This document shows, piece by piece, positions 8,174-17,127 of a DNA stretch of 64,000 nt. The first letter of the stretch is position 1. Every line of letters starts with the position of its first letter. The stretch covers positions 104,693 to 168,692 of the forward strand of contig NZ_JACJST010000014.1 in assembly GCF_014698305.1 (NCBI RefSeq), written 5' to 3'. The notes beneath the pieces are model-generated. The model did no database searches. It saw only the letters and a program-made list of their open reading frames with translations, and had not been told where the DNA came from. Both the position numbers and the translations under genes were made by a program. This DNA is from Anabaena lutea FACHB-196. Its GTDB lineage: Bacteria; Cyanobacteriota; Cyanobacteriia; Cyanobacteriales; Nostocaceae.

Positions 8174-9031
8174 TCATCCGTTGACTATTTCTCCACCGTT
8201 TGGATGTAACACTTGACCAGACATATAAGAAGCGTCATCAGCAGCTAAAAATACAAAACTTGGTGCTATTTCTTCGGGTTGTCCGGCTCTTTGCATTGGG
8301 ACTTGCTTGCCAAATTCTGCTACTTTTTCTGCGGGGAAGGTTGAGGGAATTAAAGGTGTCCAAATCGGACCCGGTGCTACAGCATTGACACGAATTCCCT
8401 TAGATACTAAATTCGCTGATAGGGAACGTGTAAACGCCACAATTGCACCTTTGGTAGAGGAATAATCTATTAGATTTGCATTGCCTTTGTAAGCAGTTAC
8501 CGAAGTTGTATTAATGATAGAACTGCCTGTTTGTAAATGCTTCATTGCCGCTTTAGTTAGGTAAAACATCGAGAAAATATTAGTCTGAAAAGTTCGTTCT
8601 AACTGCTCTTTAGTGATATCTTCAATGCTGTTTTGAGGGTGTTGTTCAGCAGCATTATTGACAAGAATATCAAGTTTACCAAACTCATCTACGGTTTGTT
8701 GTACAGCCTGCTGGCAAAAACTTTCATCAGTAATATCACCTGCAATTGCTACTACCTTACGTCCATGTTTTTCGACTAAATTTTTTGTTTCCTTAGCGTC
8801 TTCATGTTCTTTTAGATAAACTATCGCTACATCTGCACCTTCTTTAGCAAAGGCAATAGCAACAGCACGACCAATACCACTGTCCCCACCGGTAATTAAA
8901 GCAATTTTATTTTCTAATTTTCCACTACCCCGATATCCTTCATCCTCAGCTTTAGGTTTGGGTTTCATTTCTGATTCAATACCAGGAGCTTTCTGTGTTT
9001 GTGGCGGTTGTAATTTCTTTTCTTTTGGCAT
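8174..9031 (-). CDS. SDR family oxidoreductase, general-stress-protein-39-like
   Basis: A 285-residue classical SDR. A Lys/Pro-rich N-terminal extension of about 40 residues (MPKEKKLQPPQTQKAPG onward) precedes the Rossmann motif TGGDSGIGRAVA. It is followed by NNAAEQHPQ, the catalytic Ser in NTTSVTAY, YSSTK with normal Yx3K spacing, and VAPGPIWTPLIPS. The extension plus EQHPQ is characteristic of the YdaD/YhdF/GSP39 branch, associated with salt, ethanol or desiccation stress. The gene appears monocistronic. Substrate unknown. Confidence 0.9.
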   Translation of the reverse strand: MPKEKKLQPPQTQKAPGIESEMKPKPKAEDEGYRGSGKLENKIALITGGDSGIGRAVAIAFAKEGADVAIVYLKEHEDAKETKNLVEKHGRKVVAIAGDITDESFCQQAVQQTVDEFGKLDILVNNAAEQHPQNSIEDITKEQLERTFQTNIFSMFYLTKAAMKHLQTGSSIINTTSVTAYKGNANLIDYSSTKGAIVAFTRSLSANLVSKGIRVNAVAPGPIWTPLIPSTFPAEKVAEFGKQVPMQRAGQPEEIAPSFVFLAADDASYMSGQVLHPNGGEIVNG

Positions 9032-9819
9032 AATTATTTAACCCTAATTTGGCTGTTGAGAACTCACATACTAAGGGACTTCCAAATAAAAAAATCCCCA
9101 ATGTGTAGGGTGGGTTACGCTACGCTCTAGCGTTCGCACAGCGTGTGCTTTGCACTTAGCCTGTCCCGCATAGCTATACCCAGCATTATCCCCTAAATTT
9201 ATGGTGGGTTACGGACTACCGTCCTAACCTACGATTTTTGGGTAATTTATTTTTTGGTGTTTCCTAATCAGTAAAAATAAACCTTGGATCGAAAAATCAA
9301 CCCAAGGTCTACGTTTTGCTTTCACTTCCACTCCTTTGCAAATTCAGACTTTTTGACCTCAGATATTTGCCAAAGGCATTAATTTGTGGAAATTGTGCAT
9401 GAATGCATGAATATTTAATCTCTAACCTCACACCTACACACTCGATTTTCATCAAATTCCTGAAAACAAGTACACAACTTTAGAGAAATGGCATATTTAC
9501 TCTAAAATCTACTCTTAATTTATTTGAACAAATAGAAAAAGTTATCGTTCGCCAGCAATAATTAAATACTAATTTTTCTCACTCTTAAGGTGTAGGTTAT
9601 CTAAAAAATAAATCATGTATTTTGTATAAGTAATTAGGCGGAATTGAAAAGGTGAATTTGAGAGTAAAAACCTCTGTTTTGGTAAGATTTTGGTAATAGT
9701 TTAAATAGCTGATGAAATACCTGACAGCCCAGAGCCTAATCTGGGCTTGTTTGATTAATTTACAAAAAGATACACTCCAGATTAGCATCTCAACTCTTCC
9801 TTAGGATATACCTGAGATA
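9032..9819. other. 788-bp gene-free spacer with degenerate repeats
   Basis: This spacer separates divergent genes. Bases 9102-9233 form a repeat-like block starting GTAGGGTGGGTTACG and ending CCTAACCTACG, with internal palindrome fragments (TAGCGTTCGC and GCGTGTGCTTTGC). A dyad, ACCTTGG (9281-9287) and CCAAGGT (9302-9308), encloses a 14-base loop and is terminator-like without a strong T-run. The remainder is AT-rich; I see no coding frame with family resemblance. Confidence 0.5.
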
Positions 9820-11451
9820 ATGAGTCAGAATTGGGATCTAGTCAGGGTATGGGTTATGGTAACAATAAATATTTCTGAGTTAGAGCAGGTTGATAAGTTT
9901 CGCAATTTACAATTAACTTTACGCGATCGCTGGAAAACAAGCGAGCTATTTGACAACAGCGAAGCGGATATCTTAATTATCCCCTCTTTAAGCATCGACC
10001 AACGGGAACTACAAAAGGTAGAAGGTTGTGAACATTATGAAGAAAGATTGCTATTTTCTTTAATCCGCTTACGAAACCCTCGCACGCGGTTAATTTATAT
10101 TACCTCTATTCCCCTACATCCCAGTATTATCGATTACTATCTACAACTTCTGCCAGGAATCCCATTTTCCCATGCTCGTAATCGCTTATTACTACTTTCG
10201 ACTTATGATTCTTCCCTTAAACCTCTAAGTCAAAAGATTTTAGAACGTCCTCGCTTAATAGAACGAATTCGCCAAGCTTTACGTTTAGATAAAGCTTTTA
10301 TGACTTGTTACAATTCCACATTTTGGGAAGCTGAATTATCACTACAATTAGGTGTACCCCTTTATGCGGCTGCACCAGATTTGCAGATTTGGGGGACAAA
10401 AAGTGGAGGAAGGCAAATTTTTGGACAAAGCGATGTTCCTCATCCAGATGGTAGCGAATTAATTGGCAATTTCCCAGATTTAGCCATAGCAGCGGCTGAT
10501 TTATGGGAACGTCAACCGACATTAAAACGGATGGTAGTGAAGCTAAATGAGGGGATTTCTGGGGAAGGAAATGCACTATTGGATCTCCGCCCATTGATAG
10601 ATGTTGCACCCGGTCAAGGTTCTCATGGTGAAAGAGTAGCAGCAATTAGCGATCGCTTCTCAACTATGCGCTTCCAAGCCCCACAAGAAACTTGGGCAAA
10701 TTTCTCTCAACGTATCCCAGAGTTAGGTGCAATAGTTGAAGCATTTGTAGAAGGAGAAATCAAGCGTTCTCCCAGTGTGCAAGGACGCATTACACCAGCT
10801 GGAGAAGTAGAAATCCTCTCCACCCATGACCAAATTCTCGGTGGCCCAGACGGACAAATTTATCTGGGTTGTCGCTTTCCCGCAGATGCCAGCTATCGAT
10901 TACAATTGCAAGAATTAGGCTTAAAAGTTGGCAAACAACTGGCACAAAAAGGCGCATTAGAAAGATTTGGTGTTGATTTTGTCACAGTTGATCAAGGTAA
11001 TGGTAAGTGGGATATTCAAGCAATTGAAATTAACCTCCGCAAAGGTGGAACTACTCACCCTTTTATGACTTTGAAATTATTAACTAATGGCAACTATGAC
11101 CTATCCACTGGCTTATTTTATAGCCAGCAAGGACGAGCTAAATATTACATTGCTACAGACAACTTACAAAAAGACCGTTATCGGGGATTATTACCTAACG
11201 ATTTAATGGATATCATCGCCCATCACAGATTACATTTTGATAGCGGAACCGAGACAGGTACAGTATTTCATCTTATGGGTTGCCTTTCCCAATTCGGCAA
11301 GTTGGGATTAACCAGTATTGGTGATTCTCCCCAACAAGCGGAAGATATATATAACAAAGTTATCGAAGTTCTCGATCAAGAAACTAGCGGCGACAATAAT
11401 AGTTATAGCCTGTTTTCAGATTTTGCTTTTCCCATTGCTGGGGATGTCTAA
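9820..11451 (+). CDS. PGM1-like ATP-grasp peptide ligase
   Basis: A 543-residue ATP-grasp protein resembling the cyanobacterial relatives of PGM1, the pheganomycin peptide ligase. Recognisable elements are the substrate/nucleotide segment KRMVVKLNEGISGEGNALL, a glutamate-rich central part (VEAFVEGEIKRSPSVQGRI), and the metal-binding end DIQAIEINLRKGGTTHPF. Such enzymes join a carboxylate to an amine with ATP. Start ATG 9820; an in-frame ATG at 9856 (MVTINISE) is an alternative that better fits the conserved beginning. No obvious precursor peptide or other natural-product gene is adjacent, so the substrate is unknown. Confidence 0.8.
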   Translation: MSQNWDLVRVWVMVTINISELEQVDKFRNLQLTLRDRWKTSELFDNSEADILIIPSLSIDQRELQKVEGCEHYEERLLFSLIRLRNPRTRLIYITSIPLHPSIIDYYLQLLPGIPFSHARNRLLLLSTYDSSLKPLSQKILERPRLIERIRQALRLDKAFMTCYNSTFWEAELSLQLGVPLYAAAPDLQIWGTKSGGRQIFGQSDVPHPDGSELIGNFPDLAIAAADLWERQPTLKRMVVKLNEGISGEGNALLDLRPLIDVAPGQGSHGERVAAISDRFSTMRFQAPQETWANFSQRIPELGAIVEAFVEGEIKRSPSVQGRITPAGEVEILSTHDQILGGPDGQIYLGCRFPADASYRLQLQELGLKVGKQLAQKGALERFGVDFVTVDQGNGKWDIQAIEINLRKGGTTHPFMTLKLLTNGNYDLSTGLFYSQQGRAKYYIATDNLQKDRYRGLLPNDLMDIIAHHRLHFDSGTETGTVFHLMGCLSQFGKLGLTSIGDSPQQAEDIYNKVIEVLDQETSGDNNSYSLFSDFAFPIAGDV

Positions 11452-11529
11452 GTAATACCAATTCAAAATTCAACATATTCCCAAGGGGTAGATGTTGGTA
11501 AGGTTTAATATCGTGTTTGGTTAAAAACC

Positions 11530-11799
11530 AGGACTTACGCAAAATATCTCTCAAACCCTCTTTTCTTTGTGTCCTTTGCGTCTTTCCTTACGGTTCCGTA
11601 AGAGGATGTCTGAAAACTTTTTCGTGTGGGATCTAACACTTGTAGATCCTCCTAAATCCTCCTTAAAAAAGAGGACTTTGAGTAATTTATCCCCCCTGGG
11701 AAAGGGGGGTGAGGGGGGATCTTGATCAATTCTGATACTTCTCAGACATCCTCTAAGGGATACGCAGTTCGTTTTTCCCGTTAGTCTTGCGTAAGTCCT
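11530..11799. mobile_element. element with 13-bp perfect inverted ends (AGGACTTACGCAA)
   Basis: AGGACTTACGCAA (11530-11542) and TTGCGTAAGTCCT (11787-11799) are perfect inverted repeats. The sequence TAAAAAC occurs at 11522-11528 and again at 11799-11805, close to a target duplication. The element sits inside the ATATCGTG-family repeat, and its own interior is interrupted by MITE copy B. Without MITE B it would be about 115 bp, non-coding. Confidence 0.65.
11602..11753. mobile_element. MITE copy B, GAGG ends, TAA target duplication
   Basis: This 152-bp element is the reverse-oriented relative of the MITE at 1677-1827: it begins GAGGATGTCTGAAAAC and ends CTTCTCAGACATCCTC. TAA occurs immediately before (11599-11601) and after (11754-11756), a clean 3-bp target duplication of TNA type. 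The interior has a drifted C-run/G-run palindrome. It is nested in the AGGACTTACGCAA element. Confidence 0.85.
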
Positions 11800-11898
11800 A
11801 AAAACTTACAATTAAGACTGATGGTTTAAGTTTTTTTGATAAGTAATTAAGTGAACATGATATAAGCTGATAAAAGTGCATTTTTTTCAATATCTAAT

Positions 11899-13134
11899 AT
11901 GGCAACTATTAACGACAACTACCTGAAGCTAAAAGCCGGTTATCTATTTCCCGAAATTGGTCGCCGGGTAAATGCTTTTGCACAAGCCAATCCTGATGCT
12001 AAAATCATCCGGTTGGGGATTGGTGATGTTACCGAACCTTTGCCAGAAGCTTGCCGCACAGCTATGATTAAAGCTGTAGAAGATATGGGCGATCGCACAA
12101 CTTTCAAAGGCTATGGCCCAGAACAAGGTTATGCTTGGTTACGGGAGAAAATTGCCGCTCATGATTTCCAAGCCAGGGGAGCAGCAATAGAAGCTGATGA
12201 AATCTTCATTTCCGACGGTTCCAAGTGCGATAACGGCAATATTCTCGATATTTTTGGTCATGATAACACCATAGCCGTAACTGACCCAGTTTACCCTGTG
12301 TACGTCGATACTAACGTCATGGCGGGAAACACCGGGAACGCCAACGATAAAGGCGAATTTGACGGTTTAGTTTATCTCCCTGTCACCGCTGAAAACAACT
12401 TTACCGCACAAATTCCTTCCCAAAAAGTTGACTTAATTTATCTCTGCTTCCCCAACAACCCCACAGGCGCAACTGCCACCAAAGAACACCTAAAAGCTTG
12501 GGTAGATTACGCAAAAGCCAACGGTTCAATCATCTTTTTTGACGCTGCTTACGAAGCTTATATCACCGATTCTTCCCTTCCCCACTCGATTTACGAGATT
12601 GAAGGTGCAAGAGATTGTGCGATCGAGTTTCGTTCCTTTTCTAAAAATGCCGGCTTTACCGGTACACGTTGCGCTTTAAGCGTCGTTCCCAAAACACTCA
12701 CAGCTAAAGCCGCTGATGGTTCCAATGTAGAACTGTGGAAGTTGTGGAACCGCCGCCAGTCTACCAAATTTAATGGCGTTTCTTACATTGTCCAACGGGG
12801 TGCGGAAGCGGTTTATTCTGAAGAAGGACAAGCGCAAATTAAAGCTTTGGTAAGCTTCTATTTAGAAAATGCCAAAATCATTCGGGAGCAATTAACAGCC
12901 GCTGGTTTATCAGTTTATGGTGGCGTAAATGCACCTTACGTTTGGGTGAAAACTCCTCATGGTTTATCCAGTTGGGAATTTTTCGATAAGCTGCTAGAAA
13001 CTGTAAATGTTGTGGGAACTCCTGGTTCTGGTTTTGGTGCTGCGGGTGAAGGTTATTTCCGCATTTCTGCATTTAATAGTCGGGAAAATGTGGAAGAAGC
13101 AATGAAACGCATTACTGAAAAGTTTAAGGTTTAG
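11899..13134 (+). CDS. dapL: LL-diaminopimelate aminotransferase
   Basis: A 411-residue fold-type I PLP aminotransferase. DapL converts tetrahydrodipicolinate directly to LL-2,6-diaminopimelate, the lysine and peptidoglycan route used by cyanobacteria and plants. The start [24 protein letters not shown] is characteristic. Other marks are [34 protein letters not shown], and the PLP-lysine motif [13 protein letters not shown]. The length is as expected. The gene is probably monocistronic, with mobile repeats upstream and a short palindrome downstream before a convergent gene. Confidence 0.97.
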   Translation: MATINDNYLKLKAGYLFPEIGRRVNAFAQANPDAKIIRLGIGDVTEPLPEACRTAMIKAVEDMGDRTTFKGYGPEQGYAWLREKIAAHDFQARGAAIEADEIFISDGSKCDNGNILDIFGHDNTIAVTDPVYPVYVDTNVMAGNTGNANDKGEFDGLVYLPVTAENNFTAQIPSQKVDLIYLCFPNNPTGATATKEHLKAWVDYAKANGSIIFFDAAYEAYITDSSLPHSIYEIEGARDCAIEFRSFSKNAGFTGTRCALSVVPKTLTAKAADGSNVELWKLWNRRQSTKFNGVSYIVQRGAEAVYSEEGQAQIKALVSFYLENAKIIREQLTAAGLSVYGGVNAPYVWVKTPHGLSSWEFFDKLLETVNVVGTPGSGFGAAGEGYFRISAFNSRENVEEAMKRITEKFKV

Positions 13135-13148
13135 GTTTAGTAAGTTTT

Positions 13149-13165
13149 GGTGGGCAATGCCCACC
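13149..13165. terminator. perfect palindrome between convergent genes
   Basis: GGTGGGCAATGCCCACC forms a 7-bp perfect stem with a 3-base loop just after dapL and before the convergent phosphatase-superfamily gene. The identical 17-mer occurs at 53343-53359. It could serve as a bidirectional terminator, but there is no T-run, and its recurrence marks it as a dispersed repeat. Confidence 0.45.
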
Positions 13166-13169
13166 CTGC

Positions 13170-14561
13170 TTAAACCAGTGCAGTTCCCTTCATGAAATCT
13201 GCTTTAGGAATCTCTAATAACTCTAAAATAGTTGGAGCAATAGAACACAGAGAAATTTTACCCTCATGAATCGAATGCTTACAGCTTGGCTTACGAATCC
13301 ATAAAATACCATCTGGGTGATGCATTCCGCTTTTTATATCTTCTATTTGGTAAAAAATATCAAAGAATGGGATTGATTTTTTGCTGTTGGCAATATTCAA
13401 AATTGCATTTTGTGGTATTTCTTCAAAAATTCCACAGCCACCGAAAATATCGTTACCATTGCGTCTTAATCGCATTATCTGACGCTGATTTATTTGTAAA
13501 TTTATCAGTTTTTGTTCTGCTTCAGTTGCATCTTGTTCATTTTCAAACCTGACATGAAATTCTTCAGCCATGACTGGAGAGCAAATATAATTACTCTTCA
13601 CACCTGCAAAATCTAAGAGACTTTCAAACTTACGCGGCCTACAAAGACGTTTTCCTCCAGTTTCCTCATAGGTAAAACAAGGTTGTTGACTTAAAGCTGT
13701 AGATAAAATAAAAGTAGTCTTATCATCTGATAAATTCAGAAATTTACCTATCAGTTTATCCATTTCTTGATAGCCATACAAAATTGCATTTTCATATTCA
13801 ATCTGTTCTTTTACTGATGGTTTGATTTGAAATTTATCTGGCTCCATATTCCGCCAGTACATATGTTGAAAATGGGCTGTACTATTAATAAAAAAAGTAG
13901 AAAACCGCGGACGAATTTTGTGATAGTAGGAGCGAAATAAATCAAACTGAAGCTTGTCTGCGATAGTTGCACGTTGCCAACGGTATTTTCCTGTGATTTT
14001 CTCACGAATTAATTGTTGGATAATAGCACTAATTGTATCTAGTGAAAGTCCATGATTCTTCATAAAGTCCAGAAACCTCAGATAATCTCCAGTATTAAGG
14101 GGAACAGAATCATTTGTGTGTTCCTGGACTTGTTTTTGAACAAATCGGAAATATAGCAATAATTCTTCAGAATTTGGAGTAATTTTTGTACTCCAAAAAT
14201 CGGGCATGATATAACCATTTAATGAGGGATTGTAGCTAATGTTCATACTGCCACAAATCCAAACTTTTAATCCTGCATCTGAAAGAATATCCCAAATCGA
14301 TTTTGACTTGAGTTTATATCCCTCATCCAGAAGAAATACTTGATGTTCACTATAAGGGACACCAGAATGTACTGTCACCCATTGAATCCAAGGTTCTAAA
14401 TATGGTGGTTCTTCTTCTGCATCGGTTATATAAACTTCTGATTCTTCATAGAGTCTCTGGAAGTTAGGTAACTTTCCTTCTTGAATAAATCTTTCAATTA
14501 ATGAAGGGCAAAGCTCATTAAATTCCAGTAATATAACAGATTTATCTGAATTCATAGTCAA
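13170..14561 (-). CDS. alkaline-phosphatase-superfamily protein of exopolysaccharide locus
   Basis: A 463-residue protein starting SVILLEFNELCPSLIERF, with the pattern of the type I phosphodiesterase/alkaline phosphatase fold: an early metal-site segment (LEFNEL), PPYLEPWIQWVTVHSG, FINSTAHFQHMYWR, and later GMHHPDGILWIRKP and SIAPTILELLEIP. The last two match the C-terminal metal-binding His/Asp and the T-x-L-x-L-L-G region of this superfamily. The first Asp usually seen in the nucleotide pyrophosphatase family is not obvious, so its activity is uncertain. It is the last gene of the long minus-strand exopolysaccharide run, suggesting a role in modifying polymer or lipid-linked substrate. Confidence 0.7.
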   Translation of the reverse strand: MTMNSDKSVILLEFNELCPSLIERFIQEGKLPNFQRLYEESEVYITDAEEEPPYLEPWIQWVTVHSGVPYSEHQVFLLDEGYKLKSKSIWDILSDAGLKVWICGSMNISYNPSLNGYIMPDFWSTKITPNSEELLLYFRFVQKQVQEHTNDSVPLNTGDYLRFLDFMKNHGLSLDTISAIIQQLIREKITGKYRWQRATIADKLQFDLFRSYYHKIRPRFSTFFINSTAHFQHMYWRNMEPDKFQIKPSVKEQIEYENAILYGYQEMDKLIGKFLNLSDDKTTFILSTALSQQPCFTYEETGGKRLCRPRKFESLLDFAGVKSNYICSPVMAEEFHVRFENEQDATEAEQKLINLQINQRQIMRLRRNGNDIFGGCGIFEEIPQNAILNIANSKKSIPFFDIFYQIEDIKSGMHHPDGILWIRKPSCKHSIHEGKISLCSIAPTILELLEIPKADFMKGTALV

Positions 14562-14675
14562 TCCTAAATAAACTAATCATGACGAATTGCTCAGAGTTTA
14601 CATGAAAAAATAAATACATATTTTTTCCTATTTGGAAAAACATAAATATCTAAAGTTGATATGTTTTTCTATAAT

Positions 14676-15818
14676 TTACCAACCACTAATTTTTAAAATG
14701 TTATGACGAAAATTTTGGTAAGCATATCCTGCAAAATGTGCAATCAGCATTGTTGTTAACGATACTACACAAAAAAACCAACAACTCAAAGTGGAAGGTA
14801 ATTGATGTTCGACACCCCGCCAAATTTCTTTACTAAAATTTTTACTAAATTTGCTAGTTACTCGTAATCCTTCTAGTATTATTGACAACAAACCTACTAG
14901 AATTAAAGCTTTAAAAAAAGGTTGTAAAAATTGTACAAAAAAACTAATTATTCCCATGATAATAGTTCCAGAAATTACCACAAATGGTAATTTACCTCGA
15001 ATTGGTGAATATTTAGGATGCTTTACATCTGTCAGATATCGACCTCTTCCATACTTAAAATATTGAATTAACAGAGATTTCCATGTATTTCTGGGATAAT
15101 ACCAGACTTTAATTTTAGAACTCACATAAACTGCTCCGTAAGTTTTACCCATTAAGTTCTGCTGCACTCCAGTATCTTGACTCGGTATTTGATTCATATC
15201 AACAAACAACTTCTGCAACCTCAGATTCAATTCAGCATCTTCATTCGTTGTTGCGTCAGTGCTGTATCCGGATACTGTTTGCAGCGTTTTTCTCCAGAAA
15301 CATCCAAGGAAAAGTGTGTCAGCATAGCCATCATAATCAGGATTACGATGCTTTGCACTTCCCCCTCCTAAAAAACTTTTTGATGCTAGTGCTACTCCTG
15401 CTTGAAAAGGTGTTTTAGCAGCAAAACGAGTTGCTCCACCAATATTGAGTGCTTGCGATTCCAGGAGTAGTTCCACACATCTTTCAATGTAATCAGAGGC
15501 ATAATCTGAGTGAGCGTCTGCTCTGAGGAAAATATCACCTGTACAATGTAGCAAAATTAAATTGAGACCCGCAGATTGAACTTTTTGAGGATTATGCAAA
15601 AGTCGCACTCGTGAATCTTCAGTTGAGAGATGTTGAATGATATCCTGAGTACCATCAGTGCTACCACCATCTGCAATCATAACTTCAACCAAATTTGGAT
15701 AAAGTGTTGCTAGAAATGAGTACACAAGTTTTTCTATATAATGTGCTTCATTATAAACAGGAATAGCAATAGAAACAGAGGGTGAAATTACTTGTTTTAC
15801 TGATGTTCTCGATTCCAT
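14676..15818 (-). CDS. family 2 glycosyltransferase, ExoA-like
   Basis: About 380 residues with an N-terminal GT-A domain (SVSIAIPVYNEAHYIEKLV, MIADGGSTDGTQDII, FLRADAHSDYASDYIE, TNEDAELNLRLQK) and a hydrophobic C-terminal third with three probable membrane spans. The ADAHSDY segment resembles succinoglycan ExoA enzymes. Start taken at ATG 15818, which has AAGGGG at suitable distance; ATG 15839 is possible. It is cytoplasmic-face membrane associated and likely adds a sugar to the lipid-linked repeat unit. It lies between the GT4 gene and the phosphatase-superfamily gene in the same direction. Confidence 0.88.
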   Translation of the reverse strand: MESRTSVKQVISPSVSIAIPVYNEAHYIEKLVYSFLATLYPNLVEVMIADGGSTDGTQDIIQHLSTEDSRVRLLHNPQKVQSAGLNLILLHCTGDIFLRADAHSDYASDYIERCVELLLESQALNIGGATRFAAKTPFQAGVALASKSFLGGGSAKHRNPDYDGYADTLFLGCFWRKTLQTVSGYSTDATTNEDAELNLRLQKLFVDMNQIPSQDTGVQQNLMGKTYGAVYVSSKIKVWYYPRNTWKSLLIQYFKYGRGRYLTDVKHPKYSPIRGKLPFVVISGTIIMGIISFFVQFLQPFFKALILVGLLSIILEGLRVTSKFSKNFSKEIWRGVEHQLPSTLSCWFFCVVSLTTMLIAHFAGYAYQNFRHNILKISGW

Positions 15819-15876
15819 ATGTTTATACCCCTTATTCAAATGTTGTTAAAAGTAAAAATTGCATATTTATTGAAAC

Positions 15877-17019
15877 TTACAAACCTGTGAGAATTTGCTC
15901 ACTAATATCTTTGTAGAGTTTCAGCAATACCTTTGATTCTTGTTCCCAATTGTATGTTTCTATTATTGCTTGTCTAGCATTGTCACCCATCTGTTTTGCT
16001 TCATGGGGATGATTAATTACCCATTGGATTGCAGTAGCAATTGCTTGAGGATTTTGAGGATCAACACAAATGCCGCATTGGTTACTTTCAATGATTTTTT
16101 TCCACAAAGGAAAATTAGAAGCAATCACAGGAATGCCAGCACACATATACTCGAACATCTTCACTGGAAGTGAATCTAATAAACTAACTGTTGGATGTAA
16201 CAAAACCAAACCTGCCATTGATTTTGCTAAAGTTTGAGCTACTTCCTTTCTACCAAGCCACCCTAATTCTTTGACATTTGCCCATCCAGTCATACTCACT
16301 GCTTTTTTTTGTTGATCGGGATATGCAAACTTACCACCCAGCAGCAAACAATTATCCGTTTTCCCAATAGCTTCTATCATTTCAAAAATCCCTCGCGTTT
16401 CTGTAATCGAGCCTACATAACAGACAACGGCTTCCTTTTGCTCCCAACTGGTGTTTGTTAAGGATAATTCATCGAGGAGCGGATAATTATTAACATTGAC
16501 CGCAAAACACCCTAGTTTTAAAAAACGATCACAGATGAATGGCGTTGCTGCCACAATAGCAGTGAAGCGTTTCGCTGCAAAATTTTCTAATTTTTCAACA
16601 GGCCAACTAATCATCCTCCGCCAAATTTTAGGAATCCAGTATTTGCTCAAAATATCTCTTGGCACATCTTCATGAATATCGTATATAACTTTTTTACCTT
16701 GATTGAGTAATAGAAGTCCAAGTGGAATTAATTCCGGATCGTGGAAATGATAAATATCTGCTTGAATTGCCAAAGCCTGTTGATAAACGTGCCAAACCGT
16801 TTTAGTCATACGTAATAAACGGTTTTGCTTTATTTTTGGAACAGAATGAAGGTGAATTTCTTCTATAACTTCATTTGGTGCATCATTAGCCACTAGATGT
16901 GTTTCGTAACCTGCACCAACTAAAGTAGAACATTCTTTAACATAAATACGTGTATCTTGGTAAGGATGAACTGATGTGAGATGGCAAACTCTAATTGGCT
17001 TTTTTTGTTTTTCCAACAT
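15877..17019 (-). CDS. family 4 glycosyltransferase
   Basis: A 380-residue GT-B enzyme. The N-terminal acceptor domain begins RVCHLTSVHPYQDTRIYVKECSTL and contains YHFHDPELIPLG. The C-terminal donor domain shows VCYVGSITETRG and the typical KMFEYMCAGIPVIASNFPLW with a conserved Glu, ending in an Asp/Asn-rich helix. It probably elongates the exopolysaccharide repeat unit at the cytoplasmic face of the membrane. It is encoded downstream of the Wzy-like gene and upstream of the GT2 gene. Confidence 0.9.
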   Translation of the reverse strand: MLEKQKKPIRVCHLTSVHPYQDTRIYVKECSTLVGAGYETHLVANDAPNEVIEEIHLHSVPKIKQNRLLRMTKTVWHVYQQALAIQADIYHFHDPELIPLGLLLLNQGKKVIYDIHEDVPRDILSKYWIPKIWRRMISWPVEKLENFAAKRFTAIVAATPFICDRFLKLGCFAVNVNNYPLLDELSLTNTSWEQKEAVVCYVGSITETRGIFEMIEAIGKTDNCLLLGGKFAYPDQQKKAVSMTGWANVKELGWLGRKEVAQTLAKSMAGLVLLHPTVSLLDSLPVKMFEYMCAGIPVIASNFPLWKKIIESNQCGICVDPQNPQAIATAIQWVINHPHEAKQMGDNARQAIIETYNWEQESKVLLKLYKDISEQILTGL

Positions 17020-17127
17020 TTTTATAGGAAGTTAATACATTATTTAAATTGGAGAATTACCCTAAATTTCCTTCCAGCTTATAGCTCTAATGTCTAGCCT
17101 GTTAGTTTTTATTTCAAGATTTATTAG

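Larger units (their letters stand above)
11508..11863. mobile_element. dispersed repeat (ATATCGTGTTTGG family), copy 1, interrupted
   Basis: The left end ATATCGTGTTTGGTTAA (from 11508) and the right end AAGTAATTAAGTGAACATGATAT-type sequence (to 11863) match the two ends of the uninterrupted copy at 47603-47714. The ends form an imperfect terminal inverted repeat of about 27 bp. This copy is split by the element at 11530-11799, leaving AAAAACTTACAATTAAG as the continuation at 11800. Relatives occur at 52603-52704 and 53113-53198, and as a fragment at 51052-51084. Confidence 0.7.

Noticed and set aside
9597..9788. 63-residue minus-strand frame upstream of the PGM1-like gene
   Set aside because: AT-rich composition, no family resemblance, no good ribosome-binding site.
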